Assembly: GCA_034406715.1 (NCBI GenBank)
Contig: CP137866.1
Coordinates: 930,001 to 994,000, forward strand
Direction of reading: 5' to 3'
Length of the DNA: 64,000 nt
Origin: Rhodotorula mucilaginosa
Taxonomy: Eukaryota > Basidiomycota > Microbotryomycetes > Sporidiobolales > Sporidiobolaceae
Below, piece by piece: positions 38,885-50,510 of the stretch (positions within the stretch are counted from its first letter, which is position 1; every line of letters begins with the position of its first letter). The notes under the pieces are model-generated. The model searched no databases. It was not told where the DNA came from and worked only from the letters and a program-made list of their open reading frames with translations. The position numbers and the translations under genes are program-made.

Positions 38885-40192
38885 CTACTTGGCGCCTTCG
38901 ACGCCTTTGGCCTGCTCCGCTGCGAGTCCCAGCTTTTCGACCCACTCCGGTTTCGCGTCGCCCTTGCGCCTCGTCACCTTGAGGCTTCGCTTGTCGAGGA
39001 CGGCCTGGACGTCCTTGAGCGACACGCCGTTCGCGACCGCACGCGTGAGCGTAAAGTACAACAGGTCGGCGACTTCGCCCACGAGGTCTTCCTTGGTCGT
39101 CGCGTCGCACACCTCGCCCGCTTCCTCCATGATCTTGGCGCGGAGCAGTTGCGGCTCGTCAAACAACCGCTTCGTGTACGAACCCGCGGGCGCTTCGGCC
39201 ATGCGCTTCTTCAACGTCGCTTCGAGTTCGGCGAGGCCGGCGACGCCACCGAAGCACGACATCTGCTCCGGCACGTGGCAGAACCCTTCCTTCTCGCCCT
39301 GCGGGCCGCACTCGACGACGCCAAACTCGAGCGCGTCCGAGTCGCAGTCGAGGCGGATCCGCTCGACGCGCTGCATCGCGCCCGAGGTCTCGCCCTTGCG
39401 CCAGAGGCCGTTCCGTGACCGCGAGTAGTAGACGGCGTTGCCGGACAGGATCGAGTGCGCGACCGATTCGGACGAAGAGTACACGAGCCCGAGCGGCGTC
39501 GAGACGGACGAGAGCGAGACGGGTACCGTCACAAAGAGTCCGTCGGTACGGTCAGACCGGAGACAGGAAGTGTAAAGCGAAGCGAGCGGAAGCTTGTCGT
39601 CATCGACGACGGTCGGCGCGGTCAAGTCGCTCGGGATTGCGGTCGAGAGTGAGGATACTCGCACGACGGGCGTCGAGGAACCGGCTGCTTTCCCGAGGGT
39701 TTTAAGAGTTGCCGGCAGTTGCAAGGCAGCGCTCCGGTCCTGAACAGAAACGAAGAGGTCTCGTGGTCGTCCCGCCGCCGCCTTGAGCGCCGCCCGAACT
39801 CGTGCAAGCTCCTCTTGCTGGACAATCGACGTCTCGAACACGACACCCGAGATGCTCGCGACGACCTGCGGGTTGTCGAGCAACTCCAAGTTGCTGCTCG
39901 AACATTGAAGGATGAACCGCTCGGCCGGTATGGACGTGAGGAACGCCTTGTTGGACGAGACGAGTCTCCGGGCTCCCTGGTCGAGGTACCGGACTGCCTC
40001 ATCGAGGCCGAGGTGCGTGTCGTCGAGGATGTAGTGTTCCGACGCAGCCGGGAGGAGAGGCGAGGTCGAGGCGGCGAGGGACGTGGGGACCAGGATAGGG
40101 ACGATCCGCGCGAGGGCGGGCAGCACCTCTGGTGCGAGGGTAGACGCCTCGGCGTCCAGCAACGGCAGGAACGCGATCTGCGAGATTGACAT
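38885..40192 (-). CDS. Phosphoribosyl-AMP cyclohydrolase / phosphoribosyl-ATP pyrophosphatase (HisI-HisE)
   Basis: Catalyses steps 2 and 3 of histidine synthesis. A single exon of 435 residues. The start at 40192 gives MSISQIAFLPLLDAEAS, and the stop 38885-38887 follows QAKGVEGAK. The N-terminal third matches the degenerate leading domain of yeast His4. HisI: LGLVYSSSESVAHSI, YYSRSRNGLWRKGETSG, metal-binding DCDSDALEF, and Cys in GFCHVPEQMSCFGG. HisE: SYTKRLFDEPQLL, EEAGEVCDATTKEDL, VGEVADLLYFTL and SLKVTRRKGDAKPEW. The protein ends just after the KGDAKP segment, the point where yeast His4 runs on into its HisD domain. The HisD part is instead a separate gene at 29737-31582. It is intronless, unlike most genes here. 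Confidence 0.95.
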   Translation of the reverse strand: MSISQIAFLPLLDAEASTLAPEVLPALARIVPILVPTSLAASTSPLLPAASEHYILDDTHLGLDEAVRYLDQGARRLVSSNKAFLTSIPAERFILQCSSSNLELLDNPQVVASISGVVFETSIVQQEELARVRAALKAAAGRPRDLFVSVQDRSAALQLPATLKTLGKAAGSSTPVVRVSSLSTAIPSDLTAPTVVDDDKLPLASLYTSCLRSDRTDGLFVTVPVSLSSVSTPLGLVYSSSESVAHSILSGNAVYYSRSRNGLWRKGETSGAMQRVERIRLDCDSDALEFGVVECGPQGEKEGFCHVPEQMSCFGGVAGLAELEATLKKRMAEAPAGSYTKRLFDEPQLLRAKIMEEAGEVCDATTKEDLVGEVADLLYFTLTRAVANGVSLKDVQAVLDKRSLKVTRRKGDAKPEWVEKLGLAAEQAKGVEGAK

Positions 40193-40758
40193 CGTGCGCA
40201 GTTTGAGGTCAACCAGCGAAAAAGCAGTCTCCGGGCAAAGACCTCCGCACCCGCTTTCGTGTGACACGCGCTGTTACACAAAGACTGTCTCCATCTGGGA
40301 AGAGGCAGTGCAAAAAGCCCCGGGGACGTATTGACGGCCGCGAGATCTATCGGAGCCAGGACGAGTGAGAGTTGAGTGAAAGCGACAGTGTCTGTTTGCA
40401 GCTAGTCTACAGGGGGAGCGTACCACAAGAACAGCAAGGAGCGGGATGAAGGCGTGAGGTGGTCGTGTAAAGGGGTGATGGTGCGGTATGAGGAGTTAGT
40501 GGAGATGAGGATGAGTACGCTGGGACAGCGAGAATAACAGAAGAGATCCGAGCCCATGCAATGGAGAGATGTCGAGTCCAAAGTGGCGGGTAGAAAATCC
40601 TCGCACTTGCTGTTTAGGAGAACCTAGGAACAACCGGTCGCCGAGAGACGGTTGCGCGGAGTCGTGTAGTTCGTTTGCGAGAACATTGTCTTGTTCGGGC
40701 TGTCGCGGTGGTTCCGATCAGCATAGGAGACGAACCAGAGCACAGACGATCCAAAATC
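40193..40758. promoter_or_regulatory. HisIE promoter region / 3' region of KRE6-like gene
   Basis: 566 bp between the HisIE start and the stop of the glucan-synthesis gene (both minus). No gene and no perfect TGASTCA site was found by eye. Confidence 0.4.
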
Positions 40759-43700
40759 TTACTTGGTGTAGAGGTCCATGTGGCTGTTGATGTACTTGGA
40801 TGTCGCTGCACGGGGAGGAGGATTTCGGTTCAGCGACGGTTTCTGCTTGCGAGGGGCAGAGATCACGCACGGTAGTCCTTCGGGTCGCAGCCGACATTCT
40901 TCTGTCCCTTCTTCTGGTACACTCGCACGTAGTCGATGCGGAAGTGGGCGGGGAACTCTGCGAGAGGGAGGGAGGGAGGCACCGATCAGCCACAATTGAG
41001 CCGGAGATGAGCCGAGCAAAACGCACGAAGTTTGCCCCACTGCGGCGTCTGGAAGGCGTAACTCGAGGCTGCACGGGGAAGCGCTCGTCAGCACGCGCAC
41101 TACCTTGCTGAACAAATCCAGTCTTGCTCGGGCAGCTGAATCGGAGAAAGGAGGGGTAGCGTACCCAAGTTCATGATCCTACAAGATGGACTCGAGGTCA
41201 GCATGGTCCTCTGCGAAACGGCGGATAACCAGGACATCGACGTACATGTACATCGGCTCCACACTGATGAGACGCTGTCCAATCTGCGTTCCGGCGTTGG
41301 GCAGCATCGCCGCGGCATTGATCTGCCACGTCGGCTCGCCCTTGTACGCCCACGTGATGCGACCGTCCGCACCGGGGTCGTACTCGTAGCCTACGCAGCA
41401 ATCAAGAGCCATCAGCATGACGATGATGAAGAGGGAAAGACGGCCGAGACTCACTGTAGGTGGCGTAGCCGGCACCCTCGTAGGACGTGTCGTCGGTCAA
41501 AGTGTTGAAGGACGCCGACTCTTGCGAGATGGAACCAGTCCACATGTCTAGCGAAAGGTCAGAGAGTCAGCGAGTTGTTCTTGTTCCGAAGTGGCCCGGG
41601 GCTGTCAAGACTCACTCTGCGTCGAGATCGAGCTGTTCCACACCCTCAAGCCCGGGTTCTCTGCGGTCGTGTCGTTGCGCCACAAGTAACCGCTGTCCAT
41701 GGGTGCGAACTGGATCGACTGCGAGGCCCATCCTTGCTTGCCGTTCTGCGCGACCTGACCCTCGAGGACGTCGACTGCGGAACGATCCGGACAGAGTTAG
41801 CGATAGTTGAAGAGTGCTGCTCAGAAGCTTTGAAAGCTGAGCTCACTCTCGGGAGCGCCGCGGCCGACGTTGACGGAGGGACCGGGGTGCTCGTCGGCGT
41901 CGGCGGGACAAGTGCACGCAGACATACGTTGGCCAACAAGCTGTCGGCGTAGGAGCGATCGGGTCAGACGAGGTCTCCACATGACATGGCGAGTTGAAAC
42001 AGCCTTACGTAAGACAGCTCGCCGCCATAGTCGGTCGAGCCAGAGTGTTTGGCGTCGTGGGGGTCAGTCCCGTTCGGCCATCTGCGCGCGCGCAAGTCGT
42101 CAGCATTTTGAAAGAGTTCACGGGAAGGGGGAAGGAGGTGGACGCACGTCTGGTTAGGCAAGGTGCCCACGTCGCACGAGTCGTAGGTATACGGCCAGAC
42201 GCCGTCTGCGAACGCAAATCCAGGCTCGTCTCAGTTCCTCGATCATTCGCGTTCCCTCCCGCACACGTGTCGACTCACCGACGGAGGAACCATAGCCAGC
42301 GCGGCCGAGGTTGCCCATCGTCCAAAGACTGCGAGGGCGAACGTCAGGTGAGCAAGAGAATGCTTTTGCCGGAGAGCGCGAAGGTTTGAGTGAGACGTAC
42401 CCGGGCCACATTCCCTGCGCTGTCGGCTGACCGGGCAGAGAGACGTTGAACTCGATGTAGCCTCCGGTGAAGCTGCGGGGACGGAGAGTTGACGCTTCAG
42501 CTGAAGGACCTCGCGAAGTGCGCGAAGCGCGCCAAAAGTGAGAAGCGCTCTTACCACATCTTGTTCCAGCTCTGCACCATTCCGGACCGGAAGTTGAGTC
42601 CGTTCCACGGCTCCTGCGTCATCGTGATGACCATGTCGCCTCCCTCGGTGACGACCGCGTCCGGGTCGTACCATTCGAGGTCCTTGGTACCCCAGTAATG
42701 CAGGTCGACCGCCTCCCAGAACGGGTCGTCGCCGGGCCAAAAGGTCCTCCCGTCCGTGTTGAACTCGTCCGAAAAGACGAGCTCGTAGTCTTGACCGTCG
42801 AAACCGGTACGGGTGTAGGCGTTGGACGGCGTGGTGCTGTCGATCAGGCTTGGCAGGTTCGGAATCTGGGGCACCTGACCCGTCGAGTTGGTGATGGTTT
42901 GCGCTGCATAGGCTCCCCACGAACCATCGATAGCATATCTGTGTGCGAGTGTCAAAAAAGAGACGCATCAGTTCCAACTCTGGTGCGTTAAGAAGAGCGA
43001 AACTCTGTTGAGGACGGACCGGTAGATCGGCCACCCCGCAAACAATCCGACGAGGACGATGACCACGATCATCAATGCCGCCGTGTTGATGAGCGCCATG
43101 ATACTAATCTTGTGCATCTGTTTGTCCATGGCCTTGTCGAGAGCGGGATCGGGGCTGTGAATCGGGTGCCGAAGGGTCGAGGTCAGCAAAGCACGTTCTG
43201 GGGGGTTCCGGTTCAGAAGGACGCACTCGTGCAGGAAGTCGTCCGGCTCCTTCTCCCACAGCAAAGCAGCGCCCGCGCCACCTCCTGCGATTCCTTCGAG
43301 GCGCGAGACGCTATACCGCGAGTTGCTCGGCTGCATCTGCGGACTCGTTGCGACGTATTCCTGCGACCCGTACTCGTCCTCCGTCATCCGCGGCGAATCT
43401 GCGCCAGCATTTGCACTGGCGCCACCGTACGGGAGCGAGACGGGGTCGAGGCCGATCGAAGACGAGGCGAGGCTGTCGCGATGAGAGAACGCGGGCGGCC
43501 GACTGGTCGAAAAGGTGGACGACCGCGGGAACGGCCCAAAGTTGCCTCCGACTGCGCCGGTCAAGACGCCTGCATAGTCATTTGGAAGCAACGAGAACAA
43601 CGGTCGCGAGTGTGGATCGTCAGCTTGGCATTCTTGCGAAAAGCGGATTCAAGAGCCGCTGCGAGTCGAGCGCTGGGCGCCAGAGGACGAGACTCTTGAT

Positions 43701-43960
43701 TCTCGCCGATTCAGGATTGTTGACCGATCGCATGCGGGAAGCTCCGTAGACTCACCGTAGGCAGCGGCGTCGAGTTGGTCCTTGGAGGCACTGTCGCGGC
43801 GTCCGCTGGACGAGAGGGTCGATTCGGACGAGTCCTCGGATTGTTGGAAGAAGCCCATCGCACTCAGGCTGCGACTGACGCGCGAAGATCTCGACCCGCG
43901 CGGGATGGACGACGACTGTTCCTCCTGCTCGAGCGAGCTTGGCGGTGAAGGCTGTGTCAT
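40759..43960 (-). CDS. KRE6: Kre6/Skn1-type beta-glucan synthesis protein (GH16-like, type II membrane)
   Basis: Needed for cell-wall beta-1,6-glucan in yeasts; acts in the ER, Golgi and plasma membrane. More than ten exons. The start at 43960 ([20 protein letters not shown]) is spliced in phase to [17 protein letters not shown] long cytosolic Ser-rich tail precedes one membrane span (about 43030-43110: [20 protein letters not shown]). The lumenal GH16-like domain shows [58 protein letters not shown], the catalytic ExDxxE as [12 protein letters not shown], and [18 protein letters not shown]. It ends [20 protein letters not shown], then [13 protein letters not shown]-stop (40759). Both acidic catalytic residues are present. 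Kre6 and Skn1 cannot be told apart by eye. Confidence 0.92.
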
Positions 43961-45021
43961 ACTGCGCTATGCGGTAACCGTCGCTCCGACTTGCGCGTCC
44001 GCTGTTGCGAGAGTTGCGGGTGTTTGGGCGGAAGCGGAAGATCGACGATTCGGGGATTCCGTCGTCGGCGAACGAAGGTGCGCGGGCGCGTGGGCGGATG
44101 TGTGACTGAGGTATATAGACCGCGTCGATGGTCCTTGGAGTCGAGTCTGCTGCCTCGGGAGCCAAGTCGAAGTTGGGTGAGACGAGGCTGAGATTGTGGT
44201 GCAGCAGCGTCCTCGGCGTGGTCGCTGGGCACGAGCGGATTCCGGAGTCGTACAGGTCTGGCCCTGTGTGTAACTAGCGAGACTGCTGAGCTCTGCAACG
44301 CTTCCACCTGCAGCCGATCTGTGCGTTCGCAGAGGGTTGCGAGTGTTGCTGAGCCTCGTCGGCCGAGGGCTCCGGATCCGACCCAAGACAGCGCTCTGAA
44401 TTATGCCTTCTCGACGAATGACTCCACAGCCACCGCTTGAATATCATTCGCGAATGACCTACAGGCTCCCGAGACTGTGCATGTCGCGCTGTGCGTCGTC
44501 TACGGGTGAAAGCGGTCTTTTGCTTCTTTCCGTGACGAGAAAGGGGGAAGACCAGGAGCGCGGAATTTCCTGCGATGCGCTCGGGTGCGATCCTGGACAG
44601 CGTTGCATCCACACTGATCAAAATTTGAAGTACTGTAAGGTGCAGGATCAAGCGTGCTACGCACTCCGGCACGCAGGCGTTGGGTCGCGACCACGCAGCT
44701 CAGCTTGAATCCGCGGAGTTTCGACGTCCAAGCTGGATGCTAGCCGGAGACCTGTATACATTACTCAGGTGCTGTGAGCTCAGCGTGCTCTGAAAGCTGC
44801 AGATCAAAAGAGTCCGGAGGAGCTTAGCTAAGCAAGCTGAGTGAGCGCACTCGCGAGAAAAGTTCTGTGGCGGAAGAGCCAGTAATAACCGGTCCGTCCG
44901 AAGCTCCGTCCGTCCGTGCGTCCGAACAGGGTCGATCCACAGCTTGGGTGCGGACACCGGTCGGTCTCTCTCTTTCTCCTACATACCTGTACGTAGCTTT
45001 AGACTCGAGCATCTGCCCGCC
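43961..45021. promoter_or_regulatory. Divergent intergenic region KRE6-like / MFS transporter
   Basis: 1.06 kb between divergent starts. The plus strand carries a short CCGTCCGTCCGTGCGTCCG-like repeat at about 44899-44927 and several AGCTTAGCTAAG-like palindromic stretches at about 44822-44840. No gene is supported. Confidence 0.4.
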
Positions 45022-47252
45022 ATGGCCGAATCGCGTCAACTGTCGCCGACTTCGACTCTGCACGACGACCGCGACCAGCGCCAGCACGCTTCCTCTTCCG
45101 CACTCGAAAAAGTCGACCTGGCCGAGAAGGGATCCGCCGTGCCGTACGATGGTGCCGGTACTGCCGAGTCGCCGTATATCGTCAAGTTCCTCGACGGCGA
45201 ACAGGCAAACCCGCAGAACTGGACCAAGACGAAGAAGTGGCAAGTTCCTTCTTTCTTTGTTTCAACATGCTCTTTTTCCGTCCATAGAATAGCGTCTCCT
45301 CTTTCGTGCTTTCTAACCTGCATTCCTACACACAGGACTATTACCGCGAACTCGGCGATTTCGACGCTCTGCATTGCTTTCGGCTCGAGTGTCGTCTCCG
45401 CCGCTATCCCGGAATTGACGACAGTCTTCGGCAAGGACTTGACCGTCTTGACCCTGAGCGTCTCGCTCTACGTTCTCGGATTCGCCCTCGGCCCCCTCCT
45501 GTGAGTGGCGGACGCGCTCAAGCTGTACGCTTCAGACCGCGACACTGACGGAAAAGCTTCTGTTCTCGACAGGTGGGCTCCCTTTTCTGAACAGTGGGGA
45601 CGACGACCGATCTTCATCATCACCTACGCCCTCTTTGCCATCTTCAACATCCCCTGCGCCGTCGCCAAGAACGTCGAGACCCTCCTCGTGTGCCGGTTCC
45701 TCGCCGGATTCTTTGGATCTTCGCCGCTCACCAACTCGGGCGGAGTCATTTCCGACATGTTCTCCGCCTCCGAGCGTGCCCTCGCTGTATCACTGTACGC
45801 AGCGGCACCGTTCGCGGGTCCGGTCATCGGCGTAAGCACCCCTTGGATTCCTTCTTTGATTTCTCCTCGAGCTGACATTTTTGCCTCGACAGCCCATTGT
45901 CGGCGGTTTCGTCATCATGAACACGTCGTGGCACTGGATCTTCTGGATTTTGACGATCGTAAGCGTGCTCTCGCTGTTTCTAGATGCGGACGCCGGCGGT
46001 ACTGATTGTCGTCCTCCAAATCCAGTTCTCTTTCGTCATGCTCTTCTCCGGCGCGCTCAACCCCGAGACCTACGCCCCCGTCCTCCTTCGCCGTCGCGCC
46101 GCAGCACTCCAGGCAGAGACTGGCAAGGTGTACCGGTCGATGTACGACTTGCACCCGATGTTCGCCGCCCCCTTCGCCGTCAAGATGAAGGCGGCGCTTT
46201 TGCGCCCCTTCCTCTTGCTCATCAAGGAGCCCATCTGCTCTCTCTTCGCTTTATACACGGCCGTCGTCTACGGTATGCTGTACTGTTTCTTCGGCGCCTT
46301 CCCACTCGTCTTCGAGTACGCTCGCGGCTGGTCGCCCGGAATCTCTGGTCTGGCCTTCATCCCGGTCGGTCTCGGCATGGTCGGCGTGAGTATCTCTCCT
46401 CCTCTGCCTATTCCTGGCTATATCCTGACGCTCTATTGAACAGGCCATCATTGCGAACGTCTTTGACAACAAGCGTTACGTCCGGAAACTCATCGCCGGC
46501 GGTGGCGTCCCTCTCGCCCCTGAAGAGCGGCTCCCGCTTTGCTGCGTCGCCGGCGTCGTTCTTCCCCTCGGACTCTTCGCGTTCGCCTGGACTACGCTCC
46601 CTCACGTCCACTGGATCGCCTCGATGATCTTCAGCGTCTTCTTCGGTTTCTCGATGGTTGCGATCTTCTTGACGATGCTCGTGAGTTTTCAACGAAAGTT
46701 TCACCTTACGGCACGAGTAATGCTGACTCTTCCCGCGCGACACACTTTAGACCTACCTCGTCGATGCGTACCTTCTCATGGCCGCCTCCGCTCTCGCTGC
46801 CAACGCCGTTCTGCGTTCGCTCCTCGGTTTCGCCTTCCCGGTGCGCTTTCCCCCCACCCGCATTCCTCCTCCACTTTCGCATGCTGACTCCTCGTGCACT
46901 GCTTCCTGTACAGCTCTTCACTCGCCAGATGTTTGACAAGATGGGAAATCAATGGGCGCTCACCTTCCTGGCGTTCCTCGCGTTGGTCCTGGCGCCGATC
47001 CCCTTCGTCTTCTACATCTACGGCCCCAAGATCCGCGCTCGTTCGACCTTTGCGCCTCAGCACAAGCCGGCTGCTCCGGCTGTGGCAGCACCCGCGGCTG
47101 CTTCGGTCAATGTCTCCCGCACCGTCACGCGCACCTTCACGCAGGAGGAGATCGAGCGCGAGGACGTCGCGATGATGGACCTCCGACAGACGGAGAGTCG
47201 CCGCGAGGAGGCCGAGACCCTGCGCAAGGAGGGCATCGACGTGAACGCCTAG
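45022..47252 (+). CDS. MFS transporter, DHA1 drug:H+ antiporter type (copy 1)
   Basis: Proton-driven exporter of the plasma membrane with 12 predicted spans. The start MAESRQLSPTSTLHDDRD leads a polar cytosolic N-terminus that ends in NPQNWTKTKKW, the usual fungal DHA1 entry. Motifs: ISTLCIAFGSSVVSAAIP, LGFALGPLL then WAPFSEQWGRRPIFI (motif A), NVETLLVCRFLAGFFGS (motif B region), AAPFAGPVIGPIVGGF (motif C), NTSWHWIFWILTI, ARGWSPGISGLAFIPV and NQWALTFLAFLALVLAPIPF. The C-terminal tail is charged (EEIEREDVAMMDLRQTESRR). Introns interrupt between these blocks. The substrate is unknown; relatives export azoles, polyamines or cycloheximide. It is adjacent to a close paralogue in the same orientation. 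Confidence 0.9.
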
Positions 47253-47657
47253 GCTCGGTCCGCTCTGATCGGTCCGCGACCCATTCCCATTACACTCCCG
47301 CACGCTTTCATCATGGACGGTGTTTCGATCTTTCCTCGCCGTATATTCCCCCTTTGACTAGACTTTCCAAGCATACTCCATTATATAGAACCTCTACACG
47401 TATACCCACTAGAACGCAACACTCGCATATGCAAACGTTTCAAGCCTTCCGTCCGCATGGTTTTGGGTTTGCATTAATTCGCGCTCAGAGTCGCCGGCGG
47501 ACCAGCGGACGGACTTGGAAGACCGGCAATTCGAATCACCCCCCGTCCGGCATCCCTCCGCGTCTTTGTCACCAAGGTGGGGATCCACGCGGTCTCCTTA
47601 TCACCAGACTCGAGGAATCTGCTTGTCTAGCTAGGCGCCGTTCACCAGCTCGGCACG
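47253..47657. other. Intergenic region between tandem MFS genes
   Basis: 405 bp with copy 1's 3' UTR and copy 2's promoter. AT content is locally higher around 47350-47480. No other feature was seen. Confidence 0.4.
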
Positions 47658-50187
47658 ATGGACAAGCTGGAACAGCGATTGTCGACCGCAGACTCGCACG
47701 ACATCGCGAATGAGAAGGCCGACCTCGAGAGTTCCGCTCCTTGCGAGTTCGAAGGAGCCGGAACACATGATGCGCCGTACATCGTCTGCTGGGCTGAAGG
47801 GGACCCTAGGAATCCGCAGAACTGGAGCCGAACCAAGAAGTGGTGAGTGCCGACCGATGTTGTCGCCAAAGTCTGCCTTTGCTCGCGCAAAAACCACAGC
47901 ATCAATAGCGAAGAAGACCTTGCTTATATGCCCTATCTGCACCACCCACAGGACAATTACGGCTACCGCAGCAATCGCAACACTATGTATCGCCTTCGGT
48001 AGCAGCGTTGTGTCGGCGGCGATCCCGAATCTGGCGGCGATTTTCCAAAAGGACATGACAATCTTGACGCTCAGCATATCCCTCTTCGTGCTCGGATTCG
48101 CACTCGGGCCTCTCTTGTACGTGCTCGTGCGAATGGGCGTTCTCCGGCGTGGCGTTGGTGGCTGTCGGTTTCGCATGAGCTCGGAGCAGATCAACTCACG
48201 CGGTCACCTCTGCACAGATGGGCTCCCTTTTCGGAGCAGTGGGGACGGAGACCAGTCTTTATCATCACCTACGCCTTGTTCGCCATCTTCAACATCCCGT
48301 GCGCGCTTGCCAAAAACATCGAAACCTTGCTCGTGTGCCGCTTCCTCGCCGCCTTCTTCGGATCGGCGCCGTTGACTGTGCGTACATTTCCCTTGCTCGC
48401 TCCTTGTGACGCTGCTGCTGCATTTCTATACTGCATCCTGACATTGGCACTGAATCAGAACTCGGGCGGCGTGATCGGCGACATGTTCTCCGCGTCCGAG
48501 CGCGCGGTCGCCATGAGCCTCTTCTCTGCTGCACCGATGCTCGGACCCGTCATAGGGGTAAGTCCCGCCACCTTTTCATGCACGAGTTTACTCCGCTGTT
48601 AGGGACCGGAGTTGCGGCAGTCGGGGAACCTGCGCCGGCGAAGCCATCACTGACGTGCACCCTCTTCACTTTACAGCCTATCGTCGGCGGCTTCGTCATC
48701 ATGAACGCTTCGTGGCACTGGATCTTCTGGATCTTGACAATCGTAAGCTCAGTATCGCTTCATACTTTATGCGATCGGTCTGACTTTGCTCCCAACAGTT
48801 CTCTTTCGTGATGCTCGGCGCCGGGAGCATGATTCCGGAGACCTACTCGCCAGTATTGCTCCGCCGTCGAGCCACTCAACTGGAGAAGGAGACGGGGAAG
48901 ATCTACAGATCGATGTACGATTTGCACCCCGGCTTCGCGGCACCGTTGACGACAAAGATGCAGGTGGCCTTGTCGAGGCCGTTCGTGCTCCTCTTCAAGG
49001 AGCCAATCTGCTTGCTGTTCGCTATATACTCCGCAATCGTCTACGGATTTTTGTGTGGGTATTAGGCTGCTCTTCTATACGTCAACGAGTTGGCCGGAAG
49101 CTGACGTTTCCGCCGCTTTCGTCCATCCTCCTCTCTTCGGCGACGCTCGGATCCGCACGAGCAGACGCCTTCTTCGGCGCCTTCCCTCGAGTCTACGAAG
49201 TCGCACGAGGATGGTCGCCAGGCATATCGGGATTGGCGTTCATTCCGATCGGAGTCGGCGTGATGGTTGTACGTGACTTGCAGGCGACCTTTCTCCCTCC
49301 GCGCTTCGCGCTCAAGGAAACGGCACTGACTCGGGCTCCCATTACCAGGCGATTGCGGCAAACATTTTCGACAACAAGCGCTACGTCCGGAAACTCATCG
49401 CCGGCGGCGGCGTCCCCCTCGCGCCGGAGGAGCGTCTTCCACTTTGCTGCATCGCCGGCGTGATTCTCCCCGTCGGCTTGTTCGCCTTCGCGTGGACCTC
49501 GCAGCCGCATGTGCACTGGATCGCCTCGATGGTATTCTCGTCGTTGTTTGGCTTCAGCATGGTGGCGATGTTCCTGACCACCATGGTAAGCGCTTGAGCC
49601 TGAGAAGGCTCAAAGGGACTGCACTCATTTCGGCGCCGGCACTACATAGAACAATTTGGCTGACACTTCTACCTTCATAGACCTACCTCGTCGACGCGTA
49701 CCTCATGATGGCCGCCTCAGCTCTCGCCGCCAACGCCGTCCTGCGCTCGCTCGTCGGATTCGCCTTCCCGGTATGCCACCTCCGAGTCCCACCCAGGTTT
49801 GCCCCTATACCGGCTGACTCAGCCTCTTCGCGAAAACAGCTATTTACGCAGCAACTCTTCTCGGCGATGGGCAATCAATGGGCGCTCACCTTCTTTGCCT
49901 TCCTCTCGTTGATCCTGACGCCCGTTCCGTTCGCCTTCTACTTCTACGGCGCTCGGATCCGCGCACGATCAACATTCGCACACCAGCATAAGCCTGCTCC
50001 CCCCAGCGCACCTCAATCTGCGCCGTCCGATATTCCGACGTCCGCCACCGTGACTCGGACGCCGACTCGGGAGGAGTTGGAGCGCGAAGAGATTGATCTT
50101 CTTGACCTGCGGCAGGTCGAGAGTCGTCGCGAGCAACTCGAGGCGCTCCGGAGGGATGGTATAGAGTTCTCGGAAAGGTCTTCATAG
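47658..50187 (+). CDS. MFS transporter, DHA1 type (copy 2, tandem paralogue)
   Basis: The start MDKLEQRLSTADSHDIANEK gives a different N-terminus, but from NPQNWSRTKKW onward it parallels copy 1 closely: CIAFGSSVVSAAIPNLAAIF, WAPFSEQWGRRPVFIITYAL, NSGGVIGDMFSASERAVAMS, NASWHWIFWILTI, DNKRYVRKLIAGGGVPLAPE and TYLVDAYLMMAASALAANAV. It ends in EGIEFSERSS-like sequence (DGIEFSERSS) at the stop 50185-50187. It shares most intron positions with copy 1 and has two more: one after FFGSAPLT and one inside the codon between YGFL and AFFGAFP. The reading frame is intact over all exons, so both copies look functional. The substrate is unknown. Confidence 0.9.
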
Positions 50188-50510
50188 GGTGTAATATTGT
50201 GATGGGCGTGGTGTACAGCACAATCGCATTGCATTTGTTCCATTCATGAATAACTCAATCCCTATCTATTGGGGTCCGGAGATGCTCACAGCTTTAGCCA
50301 GTTCAATGAACCGCAGGAAAGACTAGTGGAACCCGCCTATAGTTAGCTATAGCGCTGGCAAGCTCACTCGGCATAAGATTTTCAAGCAGCACGTGCAGCG
50401 TTTTGCTTCCGCGTGGACGCGCCTTCGCGAGAAATTCATCTCATTGCTTGCAGCACAGCTCACAGGCGGGCTATAGCAGGACCGACATCCTTGCCGTTCG
50501 AGCAGAGAAC
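50188..50510. other. Intergenic region MFS copy 2 to importin-9
   Basis: 323 bp. AT-richer than the genes, with a TAGTTAGCTATAGC-like stretch near 50341-50354. No gene was seen. Confidence 0.4.
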
